The notes: generated by a model not told the origin, from the letters alone. A stretch of DNA of 30,582 bases from a virus (IMGVR_UViG_3300005822_000040:1-30582), one strand, 5' to 3'; numbered from the stretch's first letter, positions 17,201 to 25,285 are shown. Numbers and translations are program-made.

Positions 17201-20200
17201 AGAAGCAGGAAATTCTTAGCTCTCCGATTGATGTTACCAAGATACAGATACCGAAGGACTGGGTTCTCGATCGCATCAAGGACCCTGTTTACGATGTGTC
17301 GGTGAGTGCGCCGATACGGGTGCCAACCCCATGGAAGACTCACTACGAAAGGCTGTACGGTGAGAAGCCACCTGCTGGTATAGGTAATGATTTTGAGGCT
17401 CTTCCTGCCGAACAGTATCAGGCTATCAGGGAAGAGCAGAGGCGAGATGAAAAGGAAGGACCGAACATTGGTTACGATGAGCAGCTTGGCAGGTGGATCA
17501 CCACCAAGGCTGACCATCAAACGCAGAACTATTACTCCAACCTCATGCCACTGTGGACTGTGCCCGGTTCGTACAAGGGTGCCGTCTTCTGGCAGCGCCC
17601 AGAGGGTAACGTAGATAGCTACCACTTCGAGTTTGCACATTATCGGGAGCGGTCTGAGTCTGCTGAAGCTATGGGGGAGATGTCCGGTATCTGGGGGCAT
17701 GTCCGTTACGGTGAGTCGATAGACGCTGATCCAAATGCGCCGATAGCGCCGAACCCTGATAAGCAGGGTAGGGCAATGTTGTTCGCTGAGTCACAGGCTG
17801 ACTACATCCAGAGAGCAGCAAAAAGATACAGCTCGTCAGCAGAAGAGCATCGCCTGACGCAGCAGTACCTTGAAGACGGTCGCGCCTTGAAGCAGATGTT
17901 CGGTGGCTACATGCAAGCCATCAACACTCGACTCAGGACAGCTGTCGAAGAGGACTTCCAGAACATTGTCGATCGTGTTGACGACAGTGAGATGGAGAGC
18001 TTTTATGGAGAGAACCAGTTCGCTCTGCTTAGCGATCATGACAAAGAGGTTCTCAAGCAGATCGTTGCAGCAAACCACTTCTACAATCAGGTAGAAGAGC
18101 TACCTGCCATCAATGAATTCAATGAGGCTATTGATTCTATTCGAGATAGCTTTGAATGGAAGAGACTGAAGCGTGCAGCTCGTGATCAGCAGCCGCAACA
18201 GCAGACTGATGACCTTGGTGATTCTGGGGATATAAATAAAACCAAACTGAAGACAACCTTTGTCGGTGATGCTCGCATGTTCGAGTGGGCAGACCACCGT
18301 GCTATGGACCTCATCTTCACTTCAATTCGTGATCTCAGTACCCAGTACCACCAGCACATCATAGAGCAAAGAACTATAGGTGGTCCGGGCACGGCTGCTT
18401 GGGACAAGCTCGTGGCGAATGGTGGAAAGATCATGAACTTGAGTCCTGTCAACAGGGTTGATACCGCTATAGCTGCCCACGTTCTGGCGAATGCCAAATC
18501 AAATGGCAATAATCAGCCGGGACATCGCCTACCGTTCATGAGTGAAATTGCTATCGACAGGCTCGCTCTATTTATTGCCGACTTCGAGCAAAGGGGTGAG
18601 AGAGAGTCTCGCGCAGAAGCAGAATCCATTTTTGAGAGCATCAGTAACCAGCAGAGCTACGTTCTTAATCTGGACTTGGATGCACTGGCGAGTCAGTTTA
18701 ACGAGAGTGAGATCAACGCTCGCTCATTGCAGTTGATGCTCAATGATTTCCGTGGAACACCGTTTGGAACGAGCTATGGCTTACTAACAAAGCATGTTCT
18801 TGGAAACACATCTCTCAGCGCGTATGGCACAAAGGATCAGCTGGACACATTCGACAAAGTGATCATTGATGAACTCAAGGAGTACATGAAGGTTCGCTTT
18901 GCCGAAAGGTCAATGGAAGACCTCAACAACAAGATTTACGATAAGAAGCAAACGCTTAATAACCGCTGGGATTATGGGCGAATGCTGCTGGAACACTGGC
19001 TTGGCGACTTTCAGGTTGAGTACGCAAAGCTGCGCGTTTCAGATGACCCGAATGCACCTTTCGAGCACGTCAATGATGAGCTTGCCAATGGCATGAGCAT
19101 TGAACGAGCGAGAGAGATGATTGCTGAGCATGACATCGAATCGTTCGATAAGTACGTCAAGCGTAAGTGGGAAGAGCTTTGGAATAATTCGACAACCGCA
19201 GAGATTGAATCTTATGAGCAGGATGGTGGCGACAGTGATACGCCGACCCCAAACTGGTATGAGCGTTACGCGGAATCATACAACGATCGACCACCCGGTG
19301 TGTTCGTCATGCAGGTTCCTGTTCAGTGGGAGACGGTTGGTGATGTTGAAAACGAGATCGTTGAGACTGTTGAGTGGGTAGTAAAAAGACCAAGCACTGA
19401 TAGGAATCGCTGGACAATATTTATTGACGGTGAGGAGAAGTACGACAGCGTTTCAAACACCCACATCATCAACAAGATCACGATGTATATTCGTGACTAT
19501 TACGACCATCAAAACATCACCGCTCCAGCAAATGGTTTCCCATCGCTGCGCCCTGAAATCAAGGCTATAAACGATGAGCTGAAATCTATGGAGAACCGCA
19601 AGGCAGAGGGTGAGCTTCAGAGTGGCGCTGAGTTCGCTCAAGCCTTTTCGGAGTCGGTAGACTTTGATGTTCAGCGAGGTGAGTTTGGTGACATGGAAGA
19701 GTCTTTCCTGCGCATCATTGAATCGAACAAGAAGAGCGGCTGGCAAGAGCGTGTCCTGATCGAGAAGAATGAGCAGTGGCGCACCGCTCAAATTCTCTAC
19801 GGATTCAGCGAGGCTGTTAGGAATGGCTATGCGCGTATGCACCTCCCATGGGGGTCGCAGTCTGGCTCACGTGGTGGGTACGGTCGTAGTAAATACGAGT
19901 CCACTTCGTATGTTCATTCAACCAACGAGATTGAATACGAGCTGAGCACTCAGGTCATTCGTGGTGAAAGGCGAGACATTCTAATCGTCAAGCCTGACAA
20001 CACTGAGGACTCGATGTGGATAGATGTCACCAGCGATAACCTGATCCCGATGAACCCTGACAGGACAATCAGTGATAATCCTGATCAGTACGAGGGGTAC
20101 TTCTCAGGCGAGATCACGAAGCAGCTGGGTCGAGATGTTGCCGAAACGATTGCCAGAAAGATGAGTAGCAGCAACAAGGCTGCGAAGCGCAACCTGCTGA

Positions 20201-23200
20201 TGGTGTCGAAGACATCGTGGAACCCTGACACTACTGGTCAGCAAGAGCTTATGGACAGCTACTTCATCCATGACACGCAGGGCAACATCATTGAGATCGC
20301 TGCCAGCAGGGAAGAGGCGAACGCCAGAAGGGAAGAGCTGACAAAAGAAGACCAGACAGAAGCCCCGACCAACCTGAAGGGAACTGTAACAAGCGGTGAG
20401 CTTGGTGGTCCGATACAGATTCCACGGACGTATTACGCAGGCAGTCCTGCATACCGTGCTGACTATGGTAGTGGTTACCAACACACCTTTGCCAGACCGT
20501 CTTATGAGGGCGGCAGAGCAAACTACGATCTGGTTATGCCAGCGCGTATCAATGGTCACCTGAAGCGCTTTGGTCTGAAGATCGAAGAGGGTTACGCGAA
20601 GGTCGAGGATCAGCATAAGGTTGACTCGATGTATGGTGGTGGCGATCGTATCAGCTACATGGTTCCCCAGAGTTTGGTTGATCAGTACCCGAACATACGT
20701 ATAGATCAGGTTGGTGGAGAGAACTTCGGCTTCATCATCAACTCCGACAGGGGTGTTGTAATGCCGACCATCTTCTCTACGAAAGAAGCAGCTGAGGTGG
20801 AGATGGATGGCTGGTACAGGGCGAACTCTGCTGATGACAGTGGTCGAGTGAAGGTCTATCAGGTCACCTTCAATGATGATCTGAGGAAGTTCCATGAGCG
20901 CCCACAGAACCCGTACCTCGGCATCAAGTACCAGATCAACAGCAATGAGAAACTCAAGGAAGCTCTCTCCAAGATCGGCAGCAACGAACCAAGCCTGCTC
21001 GAACGCTTCCTCGACTGGCGCAAGACATGGAAGGCATCAGTCAACATCGGCATGTTCGATCGGTTCTACGGCATCCTTCATGCGCTGAAGATGACTGGCT
21101 CGTCAACAGAGGGATACATCCTCACAAGGATGAGCACTGGTCTCGACTCCATCATGAAGGGTGTGTTCGAGTACGGTCATCCGGTGTGGCGTGATGGTGT
21201 GGTTGTCAATGAAGGTCGTGGCTTGCTGAAGATTCTGGAGCCGGTCGCTGATCAGGTTGAGCTGTGGGCTGGCTACATGGCTGGCAAGCGTGCCAAGGGT
21301 CTGATGCTCGAAGGCTACAATAAGCTCAACGCCCATGATAAGTCCATTCTCGACAGGGAGGCTGGCAACTACGAAGGCGAAGACTTCAACGAGAGGCTCT
21401 TCAATCTACTGGTCGATGTCACTGACGTAGGTGCGACAGACAAGCCAGCGATGATGACTCGTCGCGATATTCTGAAGGGTATGGCTGCGCTGGGTGTTGC
21501 TGCAAATGTGCCGATGCCGGGGAACACCTCACTGGAGAAGGCTGCGATCGAGTTGGTCCTGCCGATGCTCAAGAAGAGTAACTTCAAGAAGTTCCGCAAC
21601 GCAGCTGGCAGGGCGCAACGAGCGGCTCGTACAGCCACGACAGCCGAGGCAATGGACCTCGACCGCATAGTTGATCCAACTAAGGCGTTCAGGAAGCCTG
21701 AGCAAGCCAGATACACATGGGTCAAGAAGTTGATGGAGTCCGATGGGGTCACTCGCGAGCAGGCTGAGGAAGCGATCGACAGCGCCATCAAGAAGGGCTT
21801 CGAGGACCAGATGGCTGCGGACATAGCCAAGGCTGCGAAAGAGAAGTCTGACAAGAAGACACGTGGCACCTCGTCGCCGGATGTGAACCGGGTTGTGAAC
21901 AACATGATCGCTCAGGGTCGAGAGAGCCTGTTTACGCCAACCGACATCAAGGAGTTGATAGCTCTGGGTGATGACTTCCCGATCTTCGATCAGGTTTCCG
22001 AAGACTACGCATCGTTCAACAAGAAGATGCTGGACTTCGCTGAAGAATCCGGTGTGATCAACTCTGAAACCAGACCGCTGTGGGAGGATGCTGACTACAT
22101 ACCGTTCTACCGCATAGCGGATGATCGTCTGGTCGGACCTCTGGCGAAGACGGCAGGTGTTGCTAACCAGAAGTCACCGATTGATCGGCTCAAGGGTGGG
22201 CAGAATAATCTCGGTGATCTGGTTCACAACATCTTCATGAACGCTACCAACCTGATGGACTCTTCTGTGAAGAACAATGCGGCACTTGAGATCGTCAATC
22301 AGCTTGAGCCAACCGGCATGATGGTCAAAGAGAAGTTCGACCCTGATGCGCAGGTGCCTATGGAGGACATCAAGAAGATACTGAAGCGCAACAATATTGA
22401 ACTCGATGACCTTGAGGCAGAGGTACAGAAGGGCTTGCAGACGATGTTCGCTGTGCAGGCACCGAAGGGCGATGGTGTTGTCTCGGTGCTGCGCGATGGC
22501 AAGAAGGAATTCTACCGAGTTGATGACCCACTACTGTATCGCTCGATGGCTGCGATCAACATGGAGCGCCTGCCAGACTGGGTAGCCCCAGCTCGATTCG
22601 CCAAGCGATTCCAGACAACGATGATCACGATCGACCCCGGCTTCATGGCGGCGAACTTCATCCGAGACTCCATGTCGGCTTTCGTACTAAGCCGTGACAA
22701 CTTCATCCCGATGGTTGATGGTGTGCGTGGCTTCAAGGAGGCGATCACAGAGGGTGATACCTATCAGGCAATGGTTGCATCTGGTGCTGCTTTCGAGTCA
22801 GGCATCATCAATCAGGGCGACCCGAAAGCTACTCACAAATACATCAAGCGTGCGATGCGAGACGCTGGGTTCCAGCGCACCCTACTGAACACACCTCGCA
22901 AGCTGTTCAACGCATGGAAGAAACTAGGCTCTGCGACTGAGAACGCCAACCGTATCGCTGTGTATCAGGCAGCAATCAAGGCAGGCAAGACGCAGCAGCA
23001 GGCGCTCTACGAGGCGAAGGACATCATGGACTTCTCCATGAGCGGTGACTACAAGGCTATCCAGTACCTGATCCAGACAGTGCCGTTCATGGGCGCTCGT
23101 ATGCAGGGTCTGCACAGGCTTGGACGTGGCGCGAAAGAGAACCCGGTTGGCTTCCTGATCAAAGGCACAATGATCGGAGTTGCTGGTATGGGCTTGTGGC

Positions 23201-24315
23201 TACGCTACCGCGACGATCCACGCTACGACGAACTGGAAGACTGGGACAAGGATGCGTACTTCCACTGGTGGATTGGTGATCTACACTTCCGCTTGCCGAA
23301 GGGCTTCGAGGTTGGTGCGATCTTCAACACCATTCCTGAGCGCATCTTCGAGTACTACTACAGCAGAGAGACGGATGCAGGTAAGCACCTGATGCGTCGT
23401 ATGGGTCACATGTTCTTGGAGACATTCAACATGAACCCGATACCGCAGATTGCCAAACCACCAATAGAAGCGGTTGCTAATTACGACTTCTTCCGTGGCA
23501 GGAGCGTCGAGTCGCCGTATGAAAAAGACCTGCTGCCAGAAGATCGTTACGCGAACTACACCAGCGAGACCATGCGTGAAATGGCTATGCTGTTCCCGCA
23601 GGGCTGGAGCACAAAGTGGTATGGCGAGATCAAGTCACCGAAGAAACTTGAGCACATGTGGGCTGGTTACACTGGCACGATGGGACGATACATGCTGAAC
23701 GCTGCCGACATTGGTATGCGCGTGCTGATGGACTACCCGGTGCAGCCAGACTGGGATGCTTCAGACCTGCCGGTGCTCAGTCGATTCTTCCGTGGTGATA
23801 GACCTCGGCGCACGCGCTACGAGGAAGAGTTCTACCGTGAGCTTCACGACACCGTGATGGTAATGAACTCCATGCGTAAGGCAGACAGGGCTGGTGAGGA
23901 TGGTCGCTACGATGAGCTTGAAGCGTTCTTCCCAGATGAGGTTGATCGGGCGAGAGAGCTTCAAGGTTACAGCAGGGAACTACAGAGGCTGAGAAAAGAA
24001 GCCAGAGAAGTTTACGCTGACCGGGACATAACCAAGGAAGAGAAGCGATCTGAGCTTGACGACATTCAGCGTGAAAAGAATGAGGTGATGAAGGAAGCCT
24101 ACGAGTCCAGACCGGGCGCTGCTCCAAAGGATGAAGAGGTCAACCTTGAGACGCTGATGGACACGTTCGACCCGACCTCACCGGACGGCAATCAGGAGAT
24201 GAAAGTTCAAGCACCAGAGACTACTCAACTATTTGCTGGAGTTACTGACATGTCTCCAGCGCAACTTCACCGGCTTGAGAAAGCCGACAACTACAGGCCA
24301 ACAGGTAATGAATGA
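11218..24315 (+). CDS. Giant polyvalent virion protein with GGDEF and metallopeptidase domains
   Basis: This is a single 4365-residue reading frame. Visible parts in order are as follows. A repeated FEEEMAxAR motif (residues 7-15 and 66-74). A hydrophobic Gly/Ala-rich region (about 325-480) like the membrane-active part of ejection proteins. A coiled-coil region (about 610-690). A GGDEF domain (about 780-930: metal site D819-V-D, N827, GGDEF at 859-863, K920). A metallopeptidase-like site HETVGH (1436-1441) with a possible third ligand in GEEIMA (E1499/E1500). An HTH-like stretch (about 1876-1905). A segment resembling the phage EIQSDW-type domain (2160-2197). A Tat-signal look-alike (3412-3428). 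A C-terminal region like LPD38 (about 3800-4060, with TVPFMGARMQG at 3954-3964). A final coiled coil (about 4240-4300). Proteins of this layout are known as polyvalent proteins and are thought to be packaged and injected. No N4-type RNA polymerase motifs are present. Segments near 14950-15420 are AT-richer, suggesting acquired modules. Confidence 0.8.
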   Translation: MAEELSFEEEMARARESLSRREEEVTQQIEPEEEPPAEVPALGAGEVPAIGETSRSDLTPERPRTFEEEMALARGEELPDTDQNTGFLGDVGTDIKIGASMIAKGPMIRAEKERDFRDQTKNKVAEQLTEPDIAGIEKIAGKKIDKMDWFELNNAATDFYGTTGEGFLGKRFVWNNMLREMMGFREGDKDRDGSPGLSNLVTGEEPREAGEPTGAPAFEGAYELISGSLRSNKANVLTGAVGVLKLDGQAMYEGIARPIMESTGVDSREKAEAAAKALDELYLEYTDEMQEQEQKTFINPEATKNPLTWFSGDDTKSWKGILHTTLQQGPMLLLMAGASKGGGMVGASRYTRSMRTPLQTMEEVQKIQKTGATIGGAAAGGMAEMSMIRDGVFTEVNRRIENETSDEMWANNEHYSRLVAGGMTPEEAKQIVGYSYANSAGEMAMVISGALLGTPMGAFYGQTVGRSAGRQQAKQSILAQMGRGALYETGQEMAQEGTEQIASNLAVMRINPEAKVFDDVLEAMAAAAFTSAPYGAISGIGSDKGAGVAKDYDKLVNLSQPWMNAANERWKFQNKKGPNTSFANDASPQDQRDAMIELERLQEKEAEAFDKVRTETYELMERNGADKEKLLEHKARADGYRLDLAMIAKRRKARQIAKKQAAEEKRALAERAAAKAQVERDVFTIEDNTRLVEGMQAIQRGEEVHPEMYDELSKMGYGTFDQRGTKFILTQRGARGLEELATQASDLKDKLEAGFTGADRRVDSNLRDAYQNLTEQEFEDQVMRDDDTRLWNKRKWNQDKDKSVTINGVEQKKSVAVLDVDALKWVNDNMSHSAGTKLLRTVAKEIESLGSGAESYRYGGDEFIVTHPDPDKLQSMVEQAIARVNALPRMEEAGKSIKIQVSVGYGQDFDTADVALNQEKDRRIASGERVDSRVEGATPPSLRLTEPDNSPQMTLFAMSKDYKKFDDDQIHKSDNNTGDPEYWDEYVSAGDLFYNSQVFGTRKVSEQEMGWIEGTIEDYLPSTNQGNPPVTLMHDYTWLSEISPNQYEEMLSMPFGAQNVRGIFSMDDPSHGVFLFADAIIAEVRRGLKSGNKIGTWNGIKYKIKEGDTVEIIDGKGKIRKAKVTDFTIKKPKYSYGTTSFSGAEKRLQKEAIDTRQRINKLIRKEESLLKARLKMSEVKREDRDHPINKQLAENFENQGQLEQELRMFQSALARERQARWKRPTDENVDRGANSLTVELDGDVLVFDPEMNSLIRSTDTEASVNQKYNIGYDWSLPTNTFQATLSNGDHRYYRFSSDGDGNLMVMEKVQRAYKPAVDVSHMIGQSPKAIIQKVTNDDGLDFHGRTGDVLEEALGKVPNFSQRSEDAKAKERKSFAKQLKIDSAPYAEERGDIYLGQIRHAKSSKWYDNFGNEEASKDEEMTRKHVEMLVADTVMHETVGHFGIRGITKDYESYIKLTHAMVDAFPEVAEALRWMGYTYRTDINKGEDLDRANKALLGEEIMAWKAGELLSNPELKGMTLPQQSAIRRFITWFKEQLIQLGWGKVFRKYKAAQIRAARRRLYNPTNAHVREQAFIELYGKGDQAGLIHSGQSAERTGAWKKGKKTKRGVVIRAADSFLTDNDLLNIIARSHDAIVNGHSKWTFKDFHGQPHNLYMRDMEIFRKPIYEVMVNGVRGRTEEEVLSEEDLAPAPPVPTLAEAYKEATGEDMPEGWKPLTPGDFKDAAKEMMAEKGELFDEYQAAREAAGGKLGPPVFLYQKETGGAAGDNVAGKVQSIISKAKKEKVRRENLVRAKKAKIEAGERMYGESFNQDRIPIFPEVATLQGFIEAAKQALPSAKNKGFISEMEMEAAGFMEQLWPSRFRSIVIDLFGGTDPADLSSRLGISEKRIKELRNPGQQMTEEEANAVSKLMKETDSQNSMFYESQVDPKNLMQNNNLILSDFIPVLGQYALSQQDPALTTLNILLGENHAAFEAYLKAVAKELSDDPDERSQALMEKQEILSSPIDVTKIQIPKDWVLDRIKDPVYDVSVSAPIRVPTPWKTHYERLYGEKPPAGIGNDFEALPAEQYQAIREEQRRDEKEGPNIGYDEQLGRWITTKADHQTQNYYSNLMPLWTVPGSYKGAVFWQRPEGNVDSYHFEFAHYRERSESAEAMGEMSGIWGHVRYGESIDADPNAPIAPNPDKQGRAMLFAESQADYIQRAAKRYSSSAEEHRLTQQYLEDGRALKQMFGGYMQAINTRLRTAVEEDFQNIVDRVDDSEMESFYGENQFALLSDHDKEVLKQIVAANHFYNQVEELPAINEFNEAIDSIRDSFEWKRLKRAARDQQPQQQTDDLGDSGDINKTKLKTTFVGDARMFEWADHRAMDLIFTSIRDLSTQYHQHIIEQRTIGGPGTAAWDKLVANGGKIMNLSPVNRVDTAIAAHVLANAKSNGNNQPGHRLPFMSEIAIDRLALFIADFEQRGERESRAEAESIFESISNQQSYVLNLDLDALASQFNESEINARSLQLMLNDFRGTPFGTSYGLLTKHVLGNTSLSAYGTKDQLDTFDKVIIDELKEYMKVRFAERSMEDLNNKIYDKKQTLNNRWDYGRMLLEHWLGDFQVEYAKLRVSDDPNAPFEHVNDELANGMSIERAREMIAEHDIESFDKYVKRKWEELWNNSTTAEIESYEQDGGDSDTPTPNWYERYAESYNDRPPGVFVMQVPVQWETVGDVENEIVETVEWVVKRPSTDRNRWTIFIDGEEKYDSVSNTHIINKITMYIRDYYDHQNITAPANGFPSLRPEIKAINDELKSMENRKAEGELQSGAEFAQAFSESVDFDVQRGEFGDMEESFLRIIESNKKSGWQERVLIEKNEQWRTAQILYGFSEAVRNGYARMHLPWGSQSGSRGGYGRSKYESTSYVHSTNEIEYELSTQVIRGERRDILIVKPDNTEDSMWIDVTSDNLIPMNPDRTISDNPDQYEGYFSGEITKQLGRDVAETIARKMSSSNKAAKRNLLMVSKTSWNPDTTGQQELMDSYFIHDTQGNIIEIAASREEANARREELTKEDQTEAPTNLKGTVTSGELGGPIQIPRTYYAGSPAYRADYGSGYQHTFARPSYEGGRANYDLVMPARINGHLKRFGLKIEEGYAKVEDQHKVDSMYGGGDRISYMVPQSLVDQYPNIRIDQVGGENFGFIINSDRGVVMPTIFSTKEAAEVEMDGWYRANSADDSGRVKVYQVTFNDDLRKFHERPQNPYLGIKYQINSNEKLKEALSKIGSNEPSLLERFLDWRKTWKASVNIGMFDRFYGILHALKMTGSSTEGYILTRMSTGLDSIMKGVFEYGHPVWRDGVVVNEGRGLLKILEPVADQVELWAGYMAGKRAKGLMLEGYNKLNAHDKSILDREAGNYEGEDFNERLFNLLVDVTDVGATDKPAMMTRRDILKGMAALGVAANVPMPGNTSLEKAAIELVLPMLKKSNFKKFRNAAGRAQRAARTATTAEAMDLDRIVDPTKAFRKPEQARYTWVKKLMESDGVTREQAEEAIDSAIKKGFEDQMAADIAKAAKEKSDKKTRGTSSPDVNRVVNNMIAQGRESLFTPTDIKELIALGDDFPIFDQVSEDYASFNKKMLDFAEESGVINSETRPLWEDADYIPFYRIADDRLVGPLAKTAGVANQKSPIDRLKGGQNNLGDLVHNIFMNATNLMDSSVKNNAALEIVNQLEPTGMMVKEKFDPDAQVPMEDIKKILKRNNIELDDLEAEVQKGLQTMFAVQAPKGDGVVSVLRDGKKEFYRVDDPLLYRSMAAINMERLPDWVAPARFAKRFQTTMITIDPGFMAANFIRDSMSAFVLSRDNFIPMVDGVRGFKEAITEGDTYQAMVASGAAFESGIINQGDPKATHKYIKRAMRDAGFQRTLLNTPRKLFNAWKKLGSATENANRIAVYQAAIKAGKTQQQALYEAKDIMDFSMSGDYKAIQYLIQTVPFMGARMQGLHRLGRGAKENPVGFLIKGTMIGVAGMGLWLRYRDDPRYDELEDWDKDAYFHWWIGDLHFRLPKGFEVGAIFNTIPERIFEYYYSRETDAGKHLMRRMGHMFLETFNMNPIPQIAKPPIEAVANYDFFRGRSVESPYEKDLLPEDRYANYTSETMREMAMLFPQGWSTKWYGEIKSPKKLEHMWAGYTGTMGRYMLNAADIGMRVLMDYPVQPDWDASDLPVLSRFFRGDRPRRTRYEEEFYRELHDTVMVMNSMRKADRAGEDGRYDELEAFFPDEVDRARELQGYSRELQRLRKEAREVYADRDITKEEKRSELDDIQREKNEVMKEAYESRPGAAPKDEEVNLETLMDTFDPTSPDGNQEMKVQAPETTQLFAGVTDMSPAQLHRLEKADNYRPTGNE
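13555..14007 (+). other. GGDEF nucleotide-cyclase-like domain inside the giant protein
   Basis: Residues about 780-930 of the giant protein align end to end with GGDEF domains. DDTRLWNKRKW corresponds to the DxLTGLxNRR start. AVLDVDALKWVND carries the metal Asp (D819) and the guanine-contact Asn (N827). YRYGGDEF has an intact signature (G859-F863). SVGYG is the strand after it, and ADVALNQEK has the phosphate-contacting Lys (K920). The Asp that follows GH-x-x-G in diguanylate cyclases is Thr (T836), and no RxxD inhibitory site precedes the signature. Activity is likely, but product specificity is uncertain. Confidence 0.85.
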
Positions 24316-24772
24316 CCTTCACTTGATCAGGGACTCCTACGGCGACAAAGAGACGCTGGGCAAGTTTGTGGATGAGGTTGGTATGACGATGGCGCACACG
24401 ATCGAGCGACCATGGATCATGGGGCCGGACCCCGGTGGCATGTCGTTCGAGTCATGCGTGCCTGATGGCATCTACCAGCTCGTGCCGCACACCCGACCCA
24501 GTGGTCGCAAAGTGGTGGCTCTGGTCAACCCGGACTTGGGTGTTTGGTATCAGAAGGAAGACAGACCTGATACATGGGGTAGGTACTTGGTGCTCATCCA
24601 TAGTGGCAACTATGTCGAGGATATTGTTGGCTGTGTCGCACCCGGAGCCACCCGGACGATTGCCAACAATCGACGCATGGTGACCAGTTCACGAGCGACC
24701 ATGGATAAGCTCGACGTACAGCAGTACTCACGACTCATCATTGAGTCCACAAATGGAGCGCACGATGCCTGA
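24308..24772 (+). CDS. DUF5675-like protein, candidate endolysin
   Basis: This is a 154-residue protein starting at ATG 24308, which overlaps the end of the giant gene by 8 bases (ATGAATGA). It shows the DUF5675 pattern: an early hydroxyl-rich strand (TMAHTIERP), an FESCVPDGIYQLVPH segment where the family has TLE..IP.G.Y, then GRYLVLIHSGNYVEDIVGC with the conserved H-x-G-N and GC. It closes with SRATMDKL. The His followed by Gly-Cys recalls the catalytic motif of L,D-transpeptidase-type folds, so action on peptidoglycan is a reasonable inference. It is the first gene of the lysis cassette, directly before a holin-like protein and spanins, and no other cell-wall hydrolase is visible in the window. 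Family assignment is fairly good; the lytic role is inferred from position. Confidence 0.6.
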   Translation: MNDLHLIRDSYGDKETLGKFVDEVGMTMAHTIERPWIMGPDPGGMSFESCVPDGIYQLVPHTRPSGRKVVALVNPDLGVWYQKEDRPDTWGRYLVLIHSGNYVEDIVGCVAPGATRTIANNRRMVTSSRATMDKLDVQQYSRLIIESTNGAHDA

Positions 24773-25052
24773 CGTTTATCTGAATGGATTCATCTGCTTT
24801 GGTGGATTAGCCCTTCACTTCGCGATGAAGTGGGCTGAGCACCGCAGAACTGTAGCGAAGGTCAGCCTGATGGAGTACGTGGGTGAGGTGCCAGCACAGA
24901 CAGCTGTCGCCGTGATAGGCTCTGTCGTTGCATTCACTGTTACTCAGGCCATGGACTGGATGAACCCCGGCATGGCACTGGCGTGTGGCTACATGGGCAA
25001 CTCAGTTGCTGAGAACCTGACTAACAAGTTCTTGAATAAGGCAGGGCAATGA
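24765..25052 (+). CDS. Holin-like small membrane protein
   Basis: This is 95 residues from ATG 24765, which has GGAG 6 bases upstream and overlaps the previous stop by 8 bases. An upstream in-frame ATG at 24741 lacks this. Three hydrophobic stretches are visible: VYLNGFICFGGLALHFAMKW near the N-terminus, AVAVIGSVVAFTVTQAM in the middle, and MALACGYMGNSVAENL near the end. They are separated by short charged loops (WAEHRR) and the protein ends with a basic tail. Size, topology and position between the candidate endolysin and the spanins fit a phage holin. The next gene overlaps by 4 bases. Confidence 0.65.
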   Translation: MPDVYLNGFICFGGLALHFAMKWAEHRRTVAKVSLMEYVGEVPAQTAVAVIGSVVAFTVTQAMDWMNPGMALACGYMGNSVAENLTNKFLNKAGQ

Positions 25053-25285
25053 GCGAGATCAACATACCTCAGATTGTTATCGAGCTGCTGATACTTGCAG
25101 GCGCTTTCCTCGTCATGTATTGGCGACAGCGCGTGGAGGCAGAGCACCGTTTTACCAAGCTGGAAACGCTGGTGAAGGGTCTTGGTGAAGACCACCAGAA
25201 ACTCGAAGTTCATGTCACCGGGATCAAGCAGAGTATTCAAGAGCTACATGGGCGCATCAGTCGCGTCAGGGACAGGCTCACATGA
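25049..25285 (+). CDS. Membrane-anchored coiled-coil protein of the lysis cassette
   Basis: This is a 78-residue protein beginning in an ATGA overlap with the holin-like gene. One N-terminal transmembrane segment (IVIELLILAGAFLVMYW) is followed by a charged amphipathic helix rich in Lys, Glu and Leu with heptad spacing. The gene is coupled by another 4-base overlap to Rz. Proteins of this shape are often second holins, antiholins or holin partners. The exact role is not decidable. It could also be a structural remnant of a duplicated i-spanin, since the layout (anchor plus coiled coil) is the same. Confidence 0.6.
   Translation: MSEINIPQIVIELLILAGAFLVMYWRQRVEAEHRFTKLETLVKGLGEDHQKLEVHVTGIKQSIQELHGRISRVRDRLT

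Noticed and set aside
17164-17700. Minus-strand open frame of 178 codons
   Set aside because: Antisense shadow of the giant gene with many low-quality His/Leu/Arg runs and no ribosome binding site.
20104-20895. Long open frame (263 codons) on the minus strand
   Set aside because: It lies antisense to the giant gene, has a composition expected from reverse reading of Asp/Glu-rich sequence, shows no family signature and has no good start site.
11218-24315. Giant protein as an N4-like virion RNA polymerase
   Set aside because: Size is similar, but no T7/N4-type polymerase motifs (the DxxGR region, the K...YG helix or the HDS end motif) are seen. The recognisable parts are GGDEF, metallopeptidase-like and LPD-like.
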